Assembly (NCBI RefSeq): GCF_022200785.1
Contig: NZ_CP087585.1
Span: 2,480,001 to 2,544,000 of the forward strand
DNA from: Pedobacter mucosus
GTDB lineage: Bacteria; Bacteroidota; Bacteroidia; Sphingobacteriales; Sphingobacteriaceae
DNA: 64,000 nucleotides
Direction: 5' to 3'
The notes below the pieces were generated by a model. That model searched no databases, was not told the origin of the DNA, and saw only the letters and a program-made list of their open reading frames with translations. Positions 53,627 to 62,512 of the stretch are shown here, one piece after another (the first letter of the stretch is position 1; each line of letters opens with the position of its first letter). Position numbers and translations under genes: made by a program.

Positions 53627-54976
53627 TTAGTTTTTGGCTATTTCAATAAACTTATCATAATCAATGTCTTTTTGCTCTAATGTTGCAATAGATTTGATTT
53701 GTTCGAAAGTTTTAAGTGCTTTCACTTCTTCAAAAGTACGGTTTGCATTTTCTTTTTCCTGTAAAAACTGAACAACATATTGCGATAATTGTTCTTCTGG
53801 AAGTGGACTAGGGCTGTACATTCTAAATTGAGCATCCAACTTAGCTTTAGCTGCCTGAACAACATCTTCATACTTAATTTCGATGTTGTTGTTTTTTATG
53901 ATTTTGTTTTCGATTAAAGTCCATTTAAGGTTTTTCGCGAAATCATCATAACCTTCAGCTAATTCTTCATCCGTTAATTTTTCGTTAGTTGCTTTTAACC
54001 AGCGACGTAAAAAATCATCAGGCAATTCAAAATTATGTTTCGATAACAGTTGCTCGTAAATATCATTTGATAATTTACGATCAGCATCTTGCTTAAACAT
54101 ACTTTCTACTTCTTCGGTGATTTTAGCTCTAAAGCCTGCTTCATCTGTTACTGCCCCTTCACCAAAAATCTTGTCATAAAATTCTTGATTAAGATCAGAC
54201 TCTTCTAAGCGGTTAACATTTTTAACTACTAATTTAAAGTTTGATTTTATTGCTGCAGCATCTTCCTCGGGGATATTTAACGCTTTAGCAATAACTGCAT
54301 CGTCATCAAATGCTTTTTGAATATCTAAAGTTAAAGTATCATCTTTTTTCAAACCAGTTAACGATTTAAGAATTTCTTCATCTTTAACTTGATCTAAACG
54401 AAGTGTTCCAGAACTGGTAATTCCACCTTCTAGCACATTACCATCTTCTGATAATTGAGTTAAATCAGTATATAAAACGTCATCAGCTTCAGAAATCTCT
54501 GGGTTTGACATTTTGCCATAACTGCGGCGAATATTTTTAATGCGGCTTTCTAATGTTTCCTCATCTGCTTTTACAACATATTCTGTAAAAGTATCTTTTG
54601 ATGAGATTTCAACCTCAAATGCCGGCGCTAAACCCAATTCATAATCGAATTCAAATTCATCAGTATTATCCCACTTAAAACTTTTAGAATCGTCTAATTT
54701 TGGTAAAGGCTGACCTAAGATCTCTAATTTTTGCTCTGCAATATAATTGGTTAATGCATCATTTAAAAGATTGTTAACCTCTTCTACCAAAATACTTTTT
54801 CCATGCATTTTTTTAATATGCGCTGCAGGAACCATTCCTTTTCGGAAACCAGGTAACTGTGCTTTTTTAGCCTGATCTTTAATTGCTTTATCTACTTTTT
54901 CAGAGTAATCTGCTGGTGCGATTTTGATCTTTACAACAGCATTTAGGTTGCCGGTTTTTTCCTGTGTAATATTCAT
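53627..54976 (-). CDS. tig: Trigger factor
   Basis: A 449-residue ribosome-bound chaperone. The N-terminal ribosome-binding domain has the signature loop GFRKGMVPAAHIKKMHGKSI. The PPIase domain of typical trigger factors is divergent here, as is usual in Bacteroidota. The C-terminal helical arms include LPDDFLRRWLKATNEKLTDE and the terminal LEQKDIDYDKFIEIAKN. It lies upstream of clpP and clpX in the order tig-clpP-clpX common in bacteria, but with a 340-bp gap and a hairpin between them. Confidence 0.92.
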   Translation of the reverse strand: MNITQEKTGNLNAVVKIKIAPADYSEKVDKAIKDQAKKAQLPGFRKGMVPAAHIKKMHGKSILVEEVNNLLNDALTNYIAEQKLEILGQPLPKLDDSKSFKWDNTDEFEFDYELGLAPAFEVEISSKDTFTEYVVKADEETLESRIKNIRRSYGKMSNPEISEADDVLYTDLTQLSEDGNVLEGGITSSGTLRLDQVKDEEILKSLTGLKKDDTLTLDIQKAFDDDAVIAKALNIPEEDAAAIKSNFKLVVKNVNRLEESDLNQEFYDKIFGEGAVTDEAGFRAKITEEVESMFKQDADRKLSNDIYEQLLSKHNFELPDDFLRRWLKATNEKLTDEELAEGYDDFAKNLKWTLIENKIIKNNNIEIKYEDVVQAAKAKLDAQFRMYSPSPLPEEQLSQYVVQFLQEKENANRTFEEVKALKTFEQIKSIATLEQKDIDYDKFIEIAKN

Positions 54977-55074
54977 TTTTAGCTATACGTATTGAGATAT
55001 GAAATATGAGACAGATAAAATAAGGCTCACTCCCACATCGATTTATATTTTTTACCAATGTTATTTAAAAAACA

Positions 55075-55104
55075 AAGCCGTTCCGATTTAAATCGGAACG
55101 GCTT
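55075..55104 (-). terminator. Perfect 30-bp palindrome after tRNA-Leu (UAG)
   Basis: AAGCCGTTCCGATTT and its exact reverse complement abut at 55089/55090. On the minus strand it is followed by TGTTTTTT, so it is an intrinsic terminator for the tRNA gene 10 bp upstream. Confidence 0.88.
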
Positions 55105-55113
55105 CATTTATTG

Positions 55114-55195
55114 TGCGGATGAAGGGACTCGAACCCCCACGCCGTGAAGCGCCAGATCCTAAGTCTGGTGCGGCTACCAATTACGCCACATCCGC
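55114..55195 (-). tRNA. tRNA-Leu (UAG)
   Basis: The minus strand has acceptor GCGGATG/CATCCGC, D arm TGGCGTAATTGGTAGCCGC, anticodon arm CCAGA-CTTAGGA-TCTGG with anticodon TAG, a class II variable arm (GCGCTTCACGGCGT region), T arm GGGGG-TTCGAGT-CCCTT and discriminator A. Length 82 nt; CCA is not encoded. Confidence 0.93.
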
Positions 55196-55408
55196 AATTA
55201 GGATTTATTTTGGATTGCAAAGATAGAAATTAGAATGAGTTATCAAAAAATTAAGCCAATAATTCTTAGATAATTTTCTATCAAAAAGCTAAGTAGCTAA
55301 GGTTTAACTAGAAAGATTTTATCGAAAAGTATTGGTATTTGATTCCGCTCTATAATAACATCTATTAAGCATAAAATTTTTTAATTGATTAAGCCAAACT
55401 AAATCCTT

Positions 55409-55711
55409 CTAAAATTTGATCAAAGTCACATCGATAAGTTCTGGCCCGCCTTCCAAGGGATAACCTGCGACTTTATTTCCAGTAATGGTAACTTTTTTAT
55501 CAAGGTAAGAATCGAGCTTTATTTGGTTACTTTTTAATGCGTAAGTTTTATTTTCAGTCTTTATAATATGTGTACCATATTGAAAGGTGGACATGCCTAA
55601 CTTTTCTATCGTTCCAGATAATGTAATTTGCCCAGCACTGTTCTGATTTTTCATAGCGCCACAACCAGAGACTATGGCTACAAATAGTGATAATATTATT
55701 ATTTTCTTCAT
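55409..55711 (-). CDS. Small lipoprotein with OB-like domain
   Basis: A 100-residue protein. MKKIIILSLFVAIVSGC is a lipoprotein signal with the lipobox VSGC, Cys at residue 17. The remainder is all-beta (ITLSGTIEKLG, THIIKTENKTYALKS, KKVTITGNKVAGYP), like small OB-fold lipoproteins. No known function. It ends the ABC-cluster strand run, 61 bp after the BtuF-like gene. Confidence 0.75.
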   Translation of the reverse strand: MKKIIILSLFVAIVSGCGAMKNQNSAGQITLSGTIEKLGMSTFQYGTHIIKTENKTYALKSNQIKLDSYLDKKVTITGNKVAGYPLEGGPELIDVTLIKF

Positions 55712-55772
55712 AATGATATAACGTAAAAATTTAAGTTAAGGCTACAATTTACCAAAATTCGATAATAGATTA

Positions 55773-56570
55773 TTAATAAAGTTGTTTTTGAAATTCGAAA
55801 AAATACTGAACTGCTTTTACCAACCTACTGCCATACCAGCTGAACATTTCACCATCAACGAGCAAAATTGTTGTATCAGGAATAGCATTTTTAATTTCTT
55901 CTATATGTTTTTCGTTAAACGGATAAGGCTCCGAAGAAAGCAGAATCAAATCACAATCTAAAGTTTTCAATTCTTCAAGGGTAACTATTGGATAACGGTT
56001 TTGTTTAATCACGTTAGTCATGCCGTTTGATAGCAGAACATCATCAATAAAGGTGTTTTTTCCAGCGGCCATATAGGGTTTGCGCCAAATTAGATAGGCT
56101 ACTTTTCTATCAATTTTATTTTGAAGCGCAAGCATTTTTAGATCTCTAAAACCAGCATAAATAAGATGATTAAGGTAATTTGCTTCTGGTTCTTTATCTA
56201 CTAATGCTCCAATTTCCATTATGGTTTTCATAGCATCATCAAGTGTAAAAATATCACTCATCCAAACCGGGAAATGTGCTGCAAGTTCTTCAATATCGCT
56301 TTGTGTATTTTCTTCTTTATTGCCAATAATTAAATCGGGCTTTAAATCTTTAATTAAATCGATATTTAGCTTTTTTGTTCCTCCAACTTTAGTACGCTCC
56401 GCAAATTTTTCTATCGGATGAATGCAAAACTTGGTCAAACCAACTATTTCAGAATCTAAGCCTAAATCGAACAACAATTCTGTTTGAGATGGAACGATAG
56501 ATATTATCCTTTTTGGCGGAAAATCGAACGTTACACGCCTACCCATTTGATCGGTAAAAGATTTTTGCAT
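55773..56570 (-). CDS. BtuF-like helical-backbone metal receptor, no signal peptide
   Basis: A 265-residue protein of the periplasmic cobalamin/iron-siderophore binding fold: PPKRIISIVPSQTELLFDLG, EIVGLTKFCIHP, LKPDLIIGNKEENTQSDIEE, LIWRKPYMAAGKNTFIDDVL and the C-terminal strand TILLVDGEMFSWYG. Its N-terminus (MQKSFTDQMGRRVTFDFPPK) enters the fold directly, with no signal peptide or lipobox, so it should be cytoplasmic unless a longer start is missed. No BtuC-type permease or ATPase is adjacent; the nearby ABC genes are of the FtsX/MacB type. It may be a cytoplasmic sensor or binding protein for a corrinoid or metal complex. Confidence 0.85.
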   Translation of the reverse strand: MQKSFTDQMGRRVTFDFPPKRIISIVPSQTELLFDLGLDSEIVGLTKFCIHPIEKFAERTKVGGTKKLNIDLIKDLKPDLIIGNKEENTQSDIEELAAHFPVWMSDIFTLDDAMKTIMEIGALVDKEPEANYLNHLIYAGFRDLKMLALQNKIDRKVAYLIWRKPYMAAGKNTFIDDVLLSNGMTNVIKQNRYPIVTLEELKTLDCDLILLSSEPYPFNEKHIEEIKNAIPDTTILLVDGEMFSWYGSRLVKAVQYFFEFQKQLY

Positions 56571-56577
56571 ACCACAA

Positions 56578-56656
56578 AGTTATACGTTTTAAGTGGTAAG
56601 TTATAAGTATTGTGCGACTGGATTTGAAACTTACAACCCACAAACTAAAACGCTTA
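56578..56656. repeat. Intergenic palindromic repeat, copy A
   Basis: Contains GTTTTAAGTGGTAAGTTATAAGT-type words and, after a spacer, ACTTACAACC and ACTAAAACG words that are roughly their reverse complement. The same layout recurs at 57336, 59902 and 62371. The first half is cut off by the gene end on one side. Confidence 0.6.
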
Positions 56657-57334
56657 ACCTACAGCCACATCTTCTTTAACTACACCATCAGCGATATGCA
56701 AAATTCGACTCCCATACTGGGCATTTTTCTCTGAATGCGTAACTTGAATGATGGTAATTCCCTCCTCTTTATTTAACTTTTGAAAAAGCTGCATAATTTC
56801 TTCAGCCTGTGCAGATTGAAGATTTCCCGTTGGTTCATCCGCTAAAATTAGCGATGGTTGAGAGGCTAACGCCCTAGCAATTCCTACAAGCTGTTGTTGT
56901 CCTCCAGATAATTGATTGGGAAATAAATCCTTTTTAGCAACAATATTAAACCGATCTAATAAATCAGCTATTCGACTTTTACGTTCAGAGCTGTCAATTT
57001 TCTTGTATAAAAGTGGTGCTTCAATATTTTCATAAACCGTCATTTCATCAATCAAATGGTAAGCCTGAAACACAAAACCAATGTGATTACGGTATAATTC
57101 AATCCGTTTTCGCTCATTTAGAGACGTAACATTCTCCCCAGAAAATTCATAACTTCCATAAGTAGGCTCTTCTAACATGCCTAAAATATTAAGCAAAGTA
57201 GATTTCCCAGCGCCTGAAGGACCCATAATTGATACGAATTCGCCTTGTTTGATGCTTGTGGTTACGTGGCGTAAAATGTAACTTTTTACACCTTTATTAG
57301 CGTAGTATTTTTCTATATTTTTAAGTTCGATCAT
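56654..57334 (-). CDS. ABC transporter ATP-binding protein (MacB/LolD type)
   Basis: A 226-residue ATPase. Walker A GPSGAGKSTLLN, Q-loop GFVFQAYHL, signature LSGGQQQLVGIARAL, Walker B SLILADEPTGNL and H-loop QVTHSEKNAQYG are all intact. The sequence matches the group that energises FtsX/MacB-type mechanotransmission permeases. It is the only ATPase next to three such permeases and is probably shared by them. It lies downstream of the permease genes on the same strand, separated by 143 bp holding a palindromic repeat. Confidence 0.92.
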   Translation of the reverse strand: MIELKNIEKYYANKGVKSYILRHVTTSIKQGEFVSIMGPSGAGKSTLLNILGMLEEPTYGSYEFSGENVTSLNERKRIELYRNHIGFVFQAYHLIDEMTVYENIEAPLLYKKIDSSERKSRIADLLDRFNIVAKKDLFPNQLSGGQQQLVGIARALASQPSLILADEPTGNLQSAQAEEIMQLFQKLNKEEGITIIQVTHSEKNAQYGSRILHIADGVVKEDVAVG

Positions 57335-57335
57335 T

Positions 57336-57477
57336 TTTTAGTTGTGGGTTAAATGTTACGAGTTATAAGTCTGGACTCCTAACTATTAGCGTACTATTTA
57401 TTATTCATATTATTCTAAAAGATTATAAATGTTGCGACCAGACTTATAACTGATAACCTACAACATGTAACTCTTTT
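57336..57477. repeat. Intergenic palindromic repeat, copy B
   Basis: GAGTTATAAGTCTGG near 57359 is answered by CCAGACTTATAACTG near 57435, a clear inverted pair, in the space between the ATPase and the first permease gene. Flanking words TGTGGGTT / AACCTACAAC are also mirror-like. Confidence 0.65.
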
Positions 57478-59901
57478 TTATTCATATTTAAGGGCATTTA
57501 CCGGATCGCTAATTGCGGCTCTTCTTGCTTGAATGCTAACCGTTAAAATGGCGATGATAACGGAAACAACAGTTGCCATTAAAAAAGGAAAAATCGGCAT
57601 ATCAATGCGATAAGCAAAACCATCTAACCACTTTTTGATGAGGATGTAAGCGATTGGCCAGCTAATTAAGTTTGCAATAACCACCAATATTAAAAAAGAT
57701 TTATTTAACAAATTAACGATCTGAAGGTTAGATGCACCTAATACTTTCCTAACCGCAACCTCTCTTTTCCGTCGCTTTGCTACAAAAGTTGAAAGTGCAA
57801 ATAAACCTAATAGCGAAAGGGAAACTGAAACTGTACTAAATAGCATTATCATATTTATAAAGCGGCTATTTTCTTCTAAAATATCTTTAAAAACATTATC
57901 CATAGAAGTGTATTCCATTGGATAATCCGGGTATAACGATATCCATTCGGCTTCAATTTTTTTTATTATTTCTGAACTTTTACTGGTATTAAAACGTATA
58001 AGCAGATTATTTGTATTTGATGTTCCACCCAAGCGAGTAACTTTATAAACCGTTGGTAAAACTGCCTTATCGAAACCTTCATTATGATAATCCTTTATTA
58101 CGCCAACAATTTGAAAAGTTAAAAACTTATCATCGCTTTTTAAACTATAAGTTTTGCCTACAGGATTTTTGCTTATGAATTTAGCCGCAGCTTCGTTCAT
58201 AACGACAGTATTAACAGTATCTTGTTTATATTCTTTATTAAAAATTCTGCCTTGCAAAACCTTCACACCCAAAGCTTGAAGGGCATCAAAAGTGACTGTG
58301 ACCGTGTTAACCTGAATATTATTTCCCTTATAAATAATTTCCTCCGGAACGTTAAAAGCATTCCCCATTACCTGGGTTGTAGTTGCAACATATTGAACGC
58401 CGGGAATGCGTTTTAGACGTTCGGCAAAATCATTTTCATAATTAGATTTAATGTTGATTAAGTTGCTTTTTTCGAAGCCTAAATCTTTATTATTCATAAA
58501 TTCAGTCTGCTGATGCATAACGCCAATCGAAATTATAAACGTTACTGAGATTACGAATTGAAATATTACTAAACCATTTCTCAAAGCGATTCCCTTTAAA
58601 CCATTTTCATAATTTCCTTTTAAAACAGAAACTGGATTGTAATTTGAAAGAATCCACGCAGGATAAAATCCAGCCAAAAGCGTTACTAAAATAAATAGTC
58701 CGATCAGCTGTATAATCATTACAAAAAGCTGAGGATTGTGCCAAAAACTTAAGTCGACATTAAATTGATGATTGAATATTGGTAAAACAACTTCAATTAA
58801 AACAACGCACAAGAACAATGAAACGACGCTTTGTAAAGCAGATTCTAAAAGAAACTGACCAATAAGTTGCGATTTGTAAGAACCTAATACCTTTTTAACG
58901 CCAACTTCCTTCGCCCGTTGAACAGATTGTGCCGTGGCTAAATTAACAAAGTTGATGATAGAAACTAGAAGTAAAAAGGCGGAGATGCCAATTACAGGTT
59001 TCAATTTATCAAACCAACTCATCTTAAATGGTGGATTTCCATGTACAGCGTTAAGTTGAACTGCTTTTAATCCGGGCGTTTTTCCATCTTTATAAAACTC
59101 ATTAAAGTTAATTTTACGTTTAACAAATGATGCTTTTTTAAAATCGACATAAACTTTTTGCAAGCTTTTATTCAATGATGAAGTATCGCCTCCGCCCGAC
59201 AGTTTTGCGTAAACCTGGCAATAGTGACTACTATTTGCTTGCTCTGGATCAGATTCTTGCTCTCCCGTTCGCATTATAGCATTAAAAGCCACACTTTGAG
59301 CAGACTTAGGCTCCTCAACTACGCCCGTTATGGTTAAATCCTGACCTTTATCATCCCGCCACATTACCACTTTTATTGTTTTACCAAGCACCCTGTTGGT
59401 GCCGAAAAGACGTAATGCAGTTTGTTCCTTTAACACCACAGATTTTGGGTTATTTAAAGCCGTTTCGACATTACCCTGAATAAATTTGTATGGAAAAACA
59501 GCAAAAAAATTCTGGTCAGCATCTTTCATTCTACTTATGATCACAGGATTTGCATGCTCAATTTTAACCGAAAAGCCTTTTACGAAATCCCAGTCGGGAG
59601 AAACTCTAGTAACCGCTATTGCCTGAGGAATTTTTTCTCTAACCAAGGCGCCCATTCTGCTATCGGTCATATCTTGCCAGTGTTCCTTATTATCAGGAGT
59701 AAAAAAATCATGCTTTTCTCTAATTTGATAAACATTTTTTAATTCCGGCGACCAAGTATCATAGCTTTCTTCATGATTAATGTATAATAACATCAACACA
59801 AAAGCAGTTAAGCCTAAAGCCAATCCTCCGATATTAATAAAAGCATAAACCTTGTTTTTAAACAGGTTTCGCAAGGCGATTTTTAAGTTTAGTTTAAACA
59901 T
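57478..59901 (-). CDS. FtsX/MacB-type ABC permease
   Basis: An 807-residue permease with two FtsX modules, the form common in Bacteroidota. The N-terminal TM (KVYAFINIGGLALGLTAFVL) is followed by a large MacB-type periplasmic domain, the first FtsX block (SIINFVNLATAQSVQRAKEVGVKKVLGS, about residues 310-340) with three TMs, a second periplasmic domain, and a C-terminal FtsX block with VAKRRKREVAVRKVLGASNL and a final DPVNALKYE. It has no ATPase domain. It probably moves lipids, peptides or macrolide-like compounds or transmits mechanical force. It is paralogous to the next two genes. Confidence 0.92.
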   Translation of the reverse strand: MFKLNLKIALRNLFKNKVYAFINIGGLALGLTAFVLMLLYINHEESYDTWSPELKNVYQIREKHDFFTPDNKEHWQDMTDSRMGALVREKIPQAIAVTRVSPDWDFVKGFSVKIEHANPVIISRMKDADQNFFAVFPYKFIQGNVETALNNPKSVVLKEQTALRLFGTNRVLGKTIKVVMWRDDKGQDLTITGVVEEPKSAQSVAFNAIMRTGEQESDPEQANSSHYCQVYAKLSGGGDTSSLNKSLQKVYVDFKKASFVKRKINFNEFYKDGKTPGLKAVQLNAVHGNPPFKMSWFDKLKPVIGISAFLLLVSIINFVNLATAQSVQRAKEVGVKKVLGSYKSQLIGQFLLESALQSVVSLFLCVVLIEVVLPIFNHQFNVDLSFWHNPQLFVMIIQLIGLFILVTLLAGFYPAWILSNYNPVSVLKGNYENGLKGIALRNGLVIFQFVISVTFIISIGVMHQQTEFMNNKDLGFEKSNLINIKSNYENDFAERLKRIPGVQYVATTTQVMGNAFNVPEEIIYKGNNIQVNTVTVTFDALQALGVKVLQGRIFNKEYKQDTVNTVVMNEAAAKFISKNPVGKTYSLKSDDKFLTFQIVGVIKDYHNEGFDKAVLPTVYKVTRLGGTSNTNNLLIRFNTSKSSEIIKKIEAEWISLYPDYPMEYTSMDNVFKDILEENSRFINMIMLFSTVSVSLSLLGLFALSTFVAKRRKREVAVRKVLGASNLQIVNLLNKSFLILVVIANLISWPIAYILIKKWLDGFAYRIDMPIFPFLMATVVSVIIAILTVSIQARRAAISDPVNALKYE

Positions 59902-59976
59902 TTTCGAGTTTTACGTGGTAAGTTTTAAGTTATAAGTTTACACTTACGACTTAAAACATATAACTTATTACTTCTC
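59902..59976. repeat. Intergenic palindromic repeat, copy C
   Basis: GTGGTAAGTTTTAAGTTATA in the first half is mirrored by ACTTACGACTTAAAACATA and TAACTTATTAC in the second, forming an imperfect hairpin of about 70 nt between two permease genes. Confidence 0.7.
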
Positions 59977-62370
59977 TTATTCATATTTCAACGCATCTAT
60001 TGTATTGGCTTTCGCTGCCTGATATGACCTAATGGTAACAGTAATTAAGGTTACTCCTAGGGAAACAAACATTGCAATTGCAAATGGCCAGATACTAAGC
60101 TCAATTCGATACTGAAAACCTGATAACCATTGCTTTACAAAAATATAACCTATGGGCCAAGCTACCATATTGGCAATAAGCACCATCCATAAAAATGATC
60201 CGTTTAGCATTTTTATCAGCTCCAAGTTTGATGCACCTAATACTTTACGAATGGCAATTTCCCGGGTTCTTTGCGTAGCTATAAAAGATATCAACCCGAA
60301 TAAACCTATAAACGAAATGAAGATGACTACTCCGGCGAAAACCTTGAATAAAATACCCATAACCCTTTCTGTACGGTAATAACTTGCAATTTGATCATCA
60401 AGAAAACTTACATCATAAACATTATCAGGAAATGTTGTATTAAAGGTTTTTTCGATATTCTTCATCGTATTTAATAGTTGTTTTGATTCTAATTTAATGG
60501 CCAATGTAGATGCTCGTTTCTTCCAAGAAAAAAGGGCAATTGGAGAAATACATTCGTGCAGAGAATAATTATTAAAATCTTTTACAACGCCCACAATCGG
60601 ACCACTTTTACTCCATAGCTTCACAATTTTACCTATTGCCTCATTTGGATTTTTTACATTGAGTTTATTTAAGAAAGTTTCATTTACGACGAACTCTTTT
60701 ATCGTATCGCTTTTAGCTAGATTGCGTCCAGCAACCAAGGTCAAACCAAAAGTATTTAGGTAAGCTTCATCAGCTATTTTGACATTAACTTGGAAATCTT
60801 CTGTTTTAGAGCTGTTATAAGTGAAGGTTGTTTCGTTATTATTGCTTGATGATGGAGGCGAACTATTAAAACTAACATCCTTTACACCATTTTTAGCAAG
60901 CAACTGTGATTTAAAAGTATCAAACTTTAACAGACTTAAACTATCAGATGGTAATTCGATTATGGCTATAGCTTTGCTATCAAAACCTAAAGATTTATCT
61001 CGAATGAAACTCATTTGTTTGATAATCACCAAGGTACTCACAATTAGAATTGCCGTGATGGAAAACTGTATTACTACTAAAGTTTTGCGTAAACCAACAC
61101 CTCCGGCATTTGCCGAACTTACGCGATTTTTTATCGCAAGCGCCGGACTAAAACCTGACATAATCATTGCAGGATACAATCCCGCTAAGAAACTTACTAA
61201 AATTAGCATTGCTAACAAAAACACGAAAATAATGGGATGCGTAAATAAGCCAAACGTAACTTCTGCACCAAATAAACTTTCCATTGCTGGTAAGGCCAGC
61301 TCGGTAAATACGCAGGCTAACAATAGCGCAATTAACGTAATCATAGCAGTTTCGCTTAAAAATTGCCATATTAACTGTTTGCGCCTGCTTCCCATAACTT
61401 TCCGAACGCCAACTTCTTTCGATCGACTTATTGCTTGAGCGGTTGCCAGATTTATAAAGTTAATGCAAGCCGTAAGCAACAAAAACAAGCCAATTATGCT
61501 TATACCGATAAGCTGTTTGTAAGAAGTAGTGGTATGTTTGAAGTTTCCATATTTGTCATTAAAATGAATGTCGCTTAGCGATTGAAAAATATGACTTTCT
61601 TTGCCCGGAGCAATTTCTACATAATATTTTTTGATGAATTGTGCTAAAGGGCTATCTAAATCTTGCACATTTACTCCATTTTTTAACAATACGTAACATT
61701 CAGAATTGGAAGAAACAGATCCCCAACTTTTGCTATTTCTATCTTGATAAGTAGAATAACTTAAAATAACTTTTATCGGGAAGCTTGTATTTTCTTCATT
61801 ATCTTTAATAATTCCGGTAACCTTAAAATTGGTTTCATTATCTAAATTGATACTATTTCCAATAGCCTTGTGCCAATCGCCGAAATATTTATTAGCTGTT
61901 TTTTCAGTTAGAACCATACTATTAGGCTCGGTTAATGATTGATTAGGATTTCCTGAAAGCCATTCGTACTTAAAAATTTCAAAAAAAGACGGTTCCAAGT
62001 AAAACGTCATTTCGAAATCTTTTACTTCAGCTCTTCCGTTTAGCGCTTTAATTTTTAACGTGCCACCGCTTTGTTGTACTGCGGCAACTTTTTCCAGTTG
62101 CGCAAAATCATTTCGCATTGCTGGTGCCAATGGCCTTGGTACGCCTTGCGAATAAAACTCATTTCCATCAGCATATTTCCACTGCGAAACTACGCGGTAA
62201 ATGCGATTGCTGTTTTCAAAATCTTTATCGAAACTCAATTCGTATCGAACAAAAATAAAAATAAGGATGCAGCTGGCTAAGCCAATCGAAAGGCCAAAAA
62301 CATTTATAGCGGTATAACCCTTGTTTTTCCAAAGGTTTCGCCAGGCGATTTTTAAGTTAAGTTTAAACAT
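59977..62370 (-). CDS. FtsX/MacB-type ABC permease (paralogue)
   Basis: A 797-residue permease with the same architecture. The start MFKLNLKIAWRNLWKNKGYT is nearly that of the neighbour at 59901 (MFKLNLKIALRNLFKNKVYA). It has CINFINLATAQAISRSKEVG and VRKVMGSRRKQLIWQFLSE, and a C-terminal TQRTREIAIRKVLGASNLEL with IDALKYE at the end. Periplasmic domains have diverged strongly from the neighbour, so the two probably serve different substrates or form a heterodimer. The 5' end of the array is cut by the window. Confidence 0.92.
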   Translation of the reverse strand: MFKLNLKIAWRNLWKNKGYTAINVFGLSIGLASCILIFIFVRYELSFDKDFENSNRIYRVVSQWKYADGNEFYSQGVPRPLAPAMRNDFAQLEKVAAVQQSGGTLKIKALNGRAEVKDFEMTFYLEPSFFEIFKYEWLSGNPNQSLTEPNSMVLTEKTANKYFGDWHKAIGNSINLDNETNFKVTGIIKDNEENTSFPIKVILSYSTYQDRNSKSWGSVSSNSECYVLLKNGVNVQDLDSPLAQFIKKYYVEIAPGKESHIFQSLSDIHFNDKYGNFKHTTTSYKQLIGISIIGLFLLLTACINFINLATAQAISRSKEVGVRKVMGSRRKQLIWQFLSETAMITLIALLLACVFTELALPAMESLFGAEVTFGLFTHPIIFVFLLAMLILVSFLAGLYPAMIMSGFSPALAIKNRVSSANAGGVGLRKTLVVIQFSITAILIVSTLVIIKQMSFIRDKSLGFDSKAIAIIELPSDSLSLLKFDTFKSQLLAKNGVKDVSFNSSPPSSSNNNETTFTYNSSKTEDFQVNVKIADEAYLNTFGLTLVAGRNLAKSDTIKEFVVNETFLNKLNVKNPNEAIGKIVKLWSKSGPIVGVVKDFNNYSLHECISPIALFSWKKRASTLAIKLESKQLLNTMKNIEKTFNTTFPDNVYDVSFLDDQIASYYRTERVMGILFKVFAGVVIFISFIGLFGLISFIATQRTREIAIRKVLGASNLELIKMLNGSFLWMVLIANMVAWPIGYIFVKQWLSGFQYRIELSIWPFAIAMFVSLGVTLITVTIRSYQAAKANTIDALKYE

Positions 62371-62512
62371 TTTTAAAGTTTTAAGTAGTAAGTTTTAAGT
62401 TATAAGTACTGCACATACGACTTAAAACGAATAAATTTTAGTAATCAAGTTTTCTTGGTTTTATTTATGAGTATAGCACTTACAACTTAAAACGTATAAC
62501 TTATTACTCATC
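62371..62512. repeat. Intergenic palindromic repeat, copy D
   Basis: AGTAAGTTTTAAGTTATAAG from 62386 is mirrored by CTTACAACTTAAAACGTATA and ACTTATTACTC at 62479-62508; a second CGACTTAAAACGAATAAA lies at 62418. It is the longest copy. Confidence 0.7.

Noticed and set aside
60821..61438. 205-codon plus-strand frame opposite a permease gene
   Set aside because: Antisense shadow of a conserved FtsX-type permease; no motif of its own.
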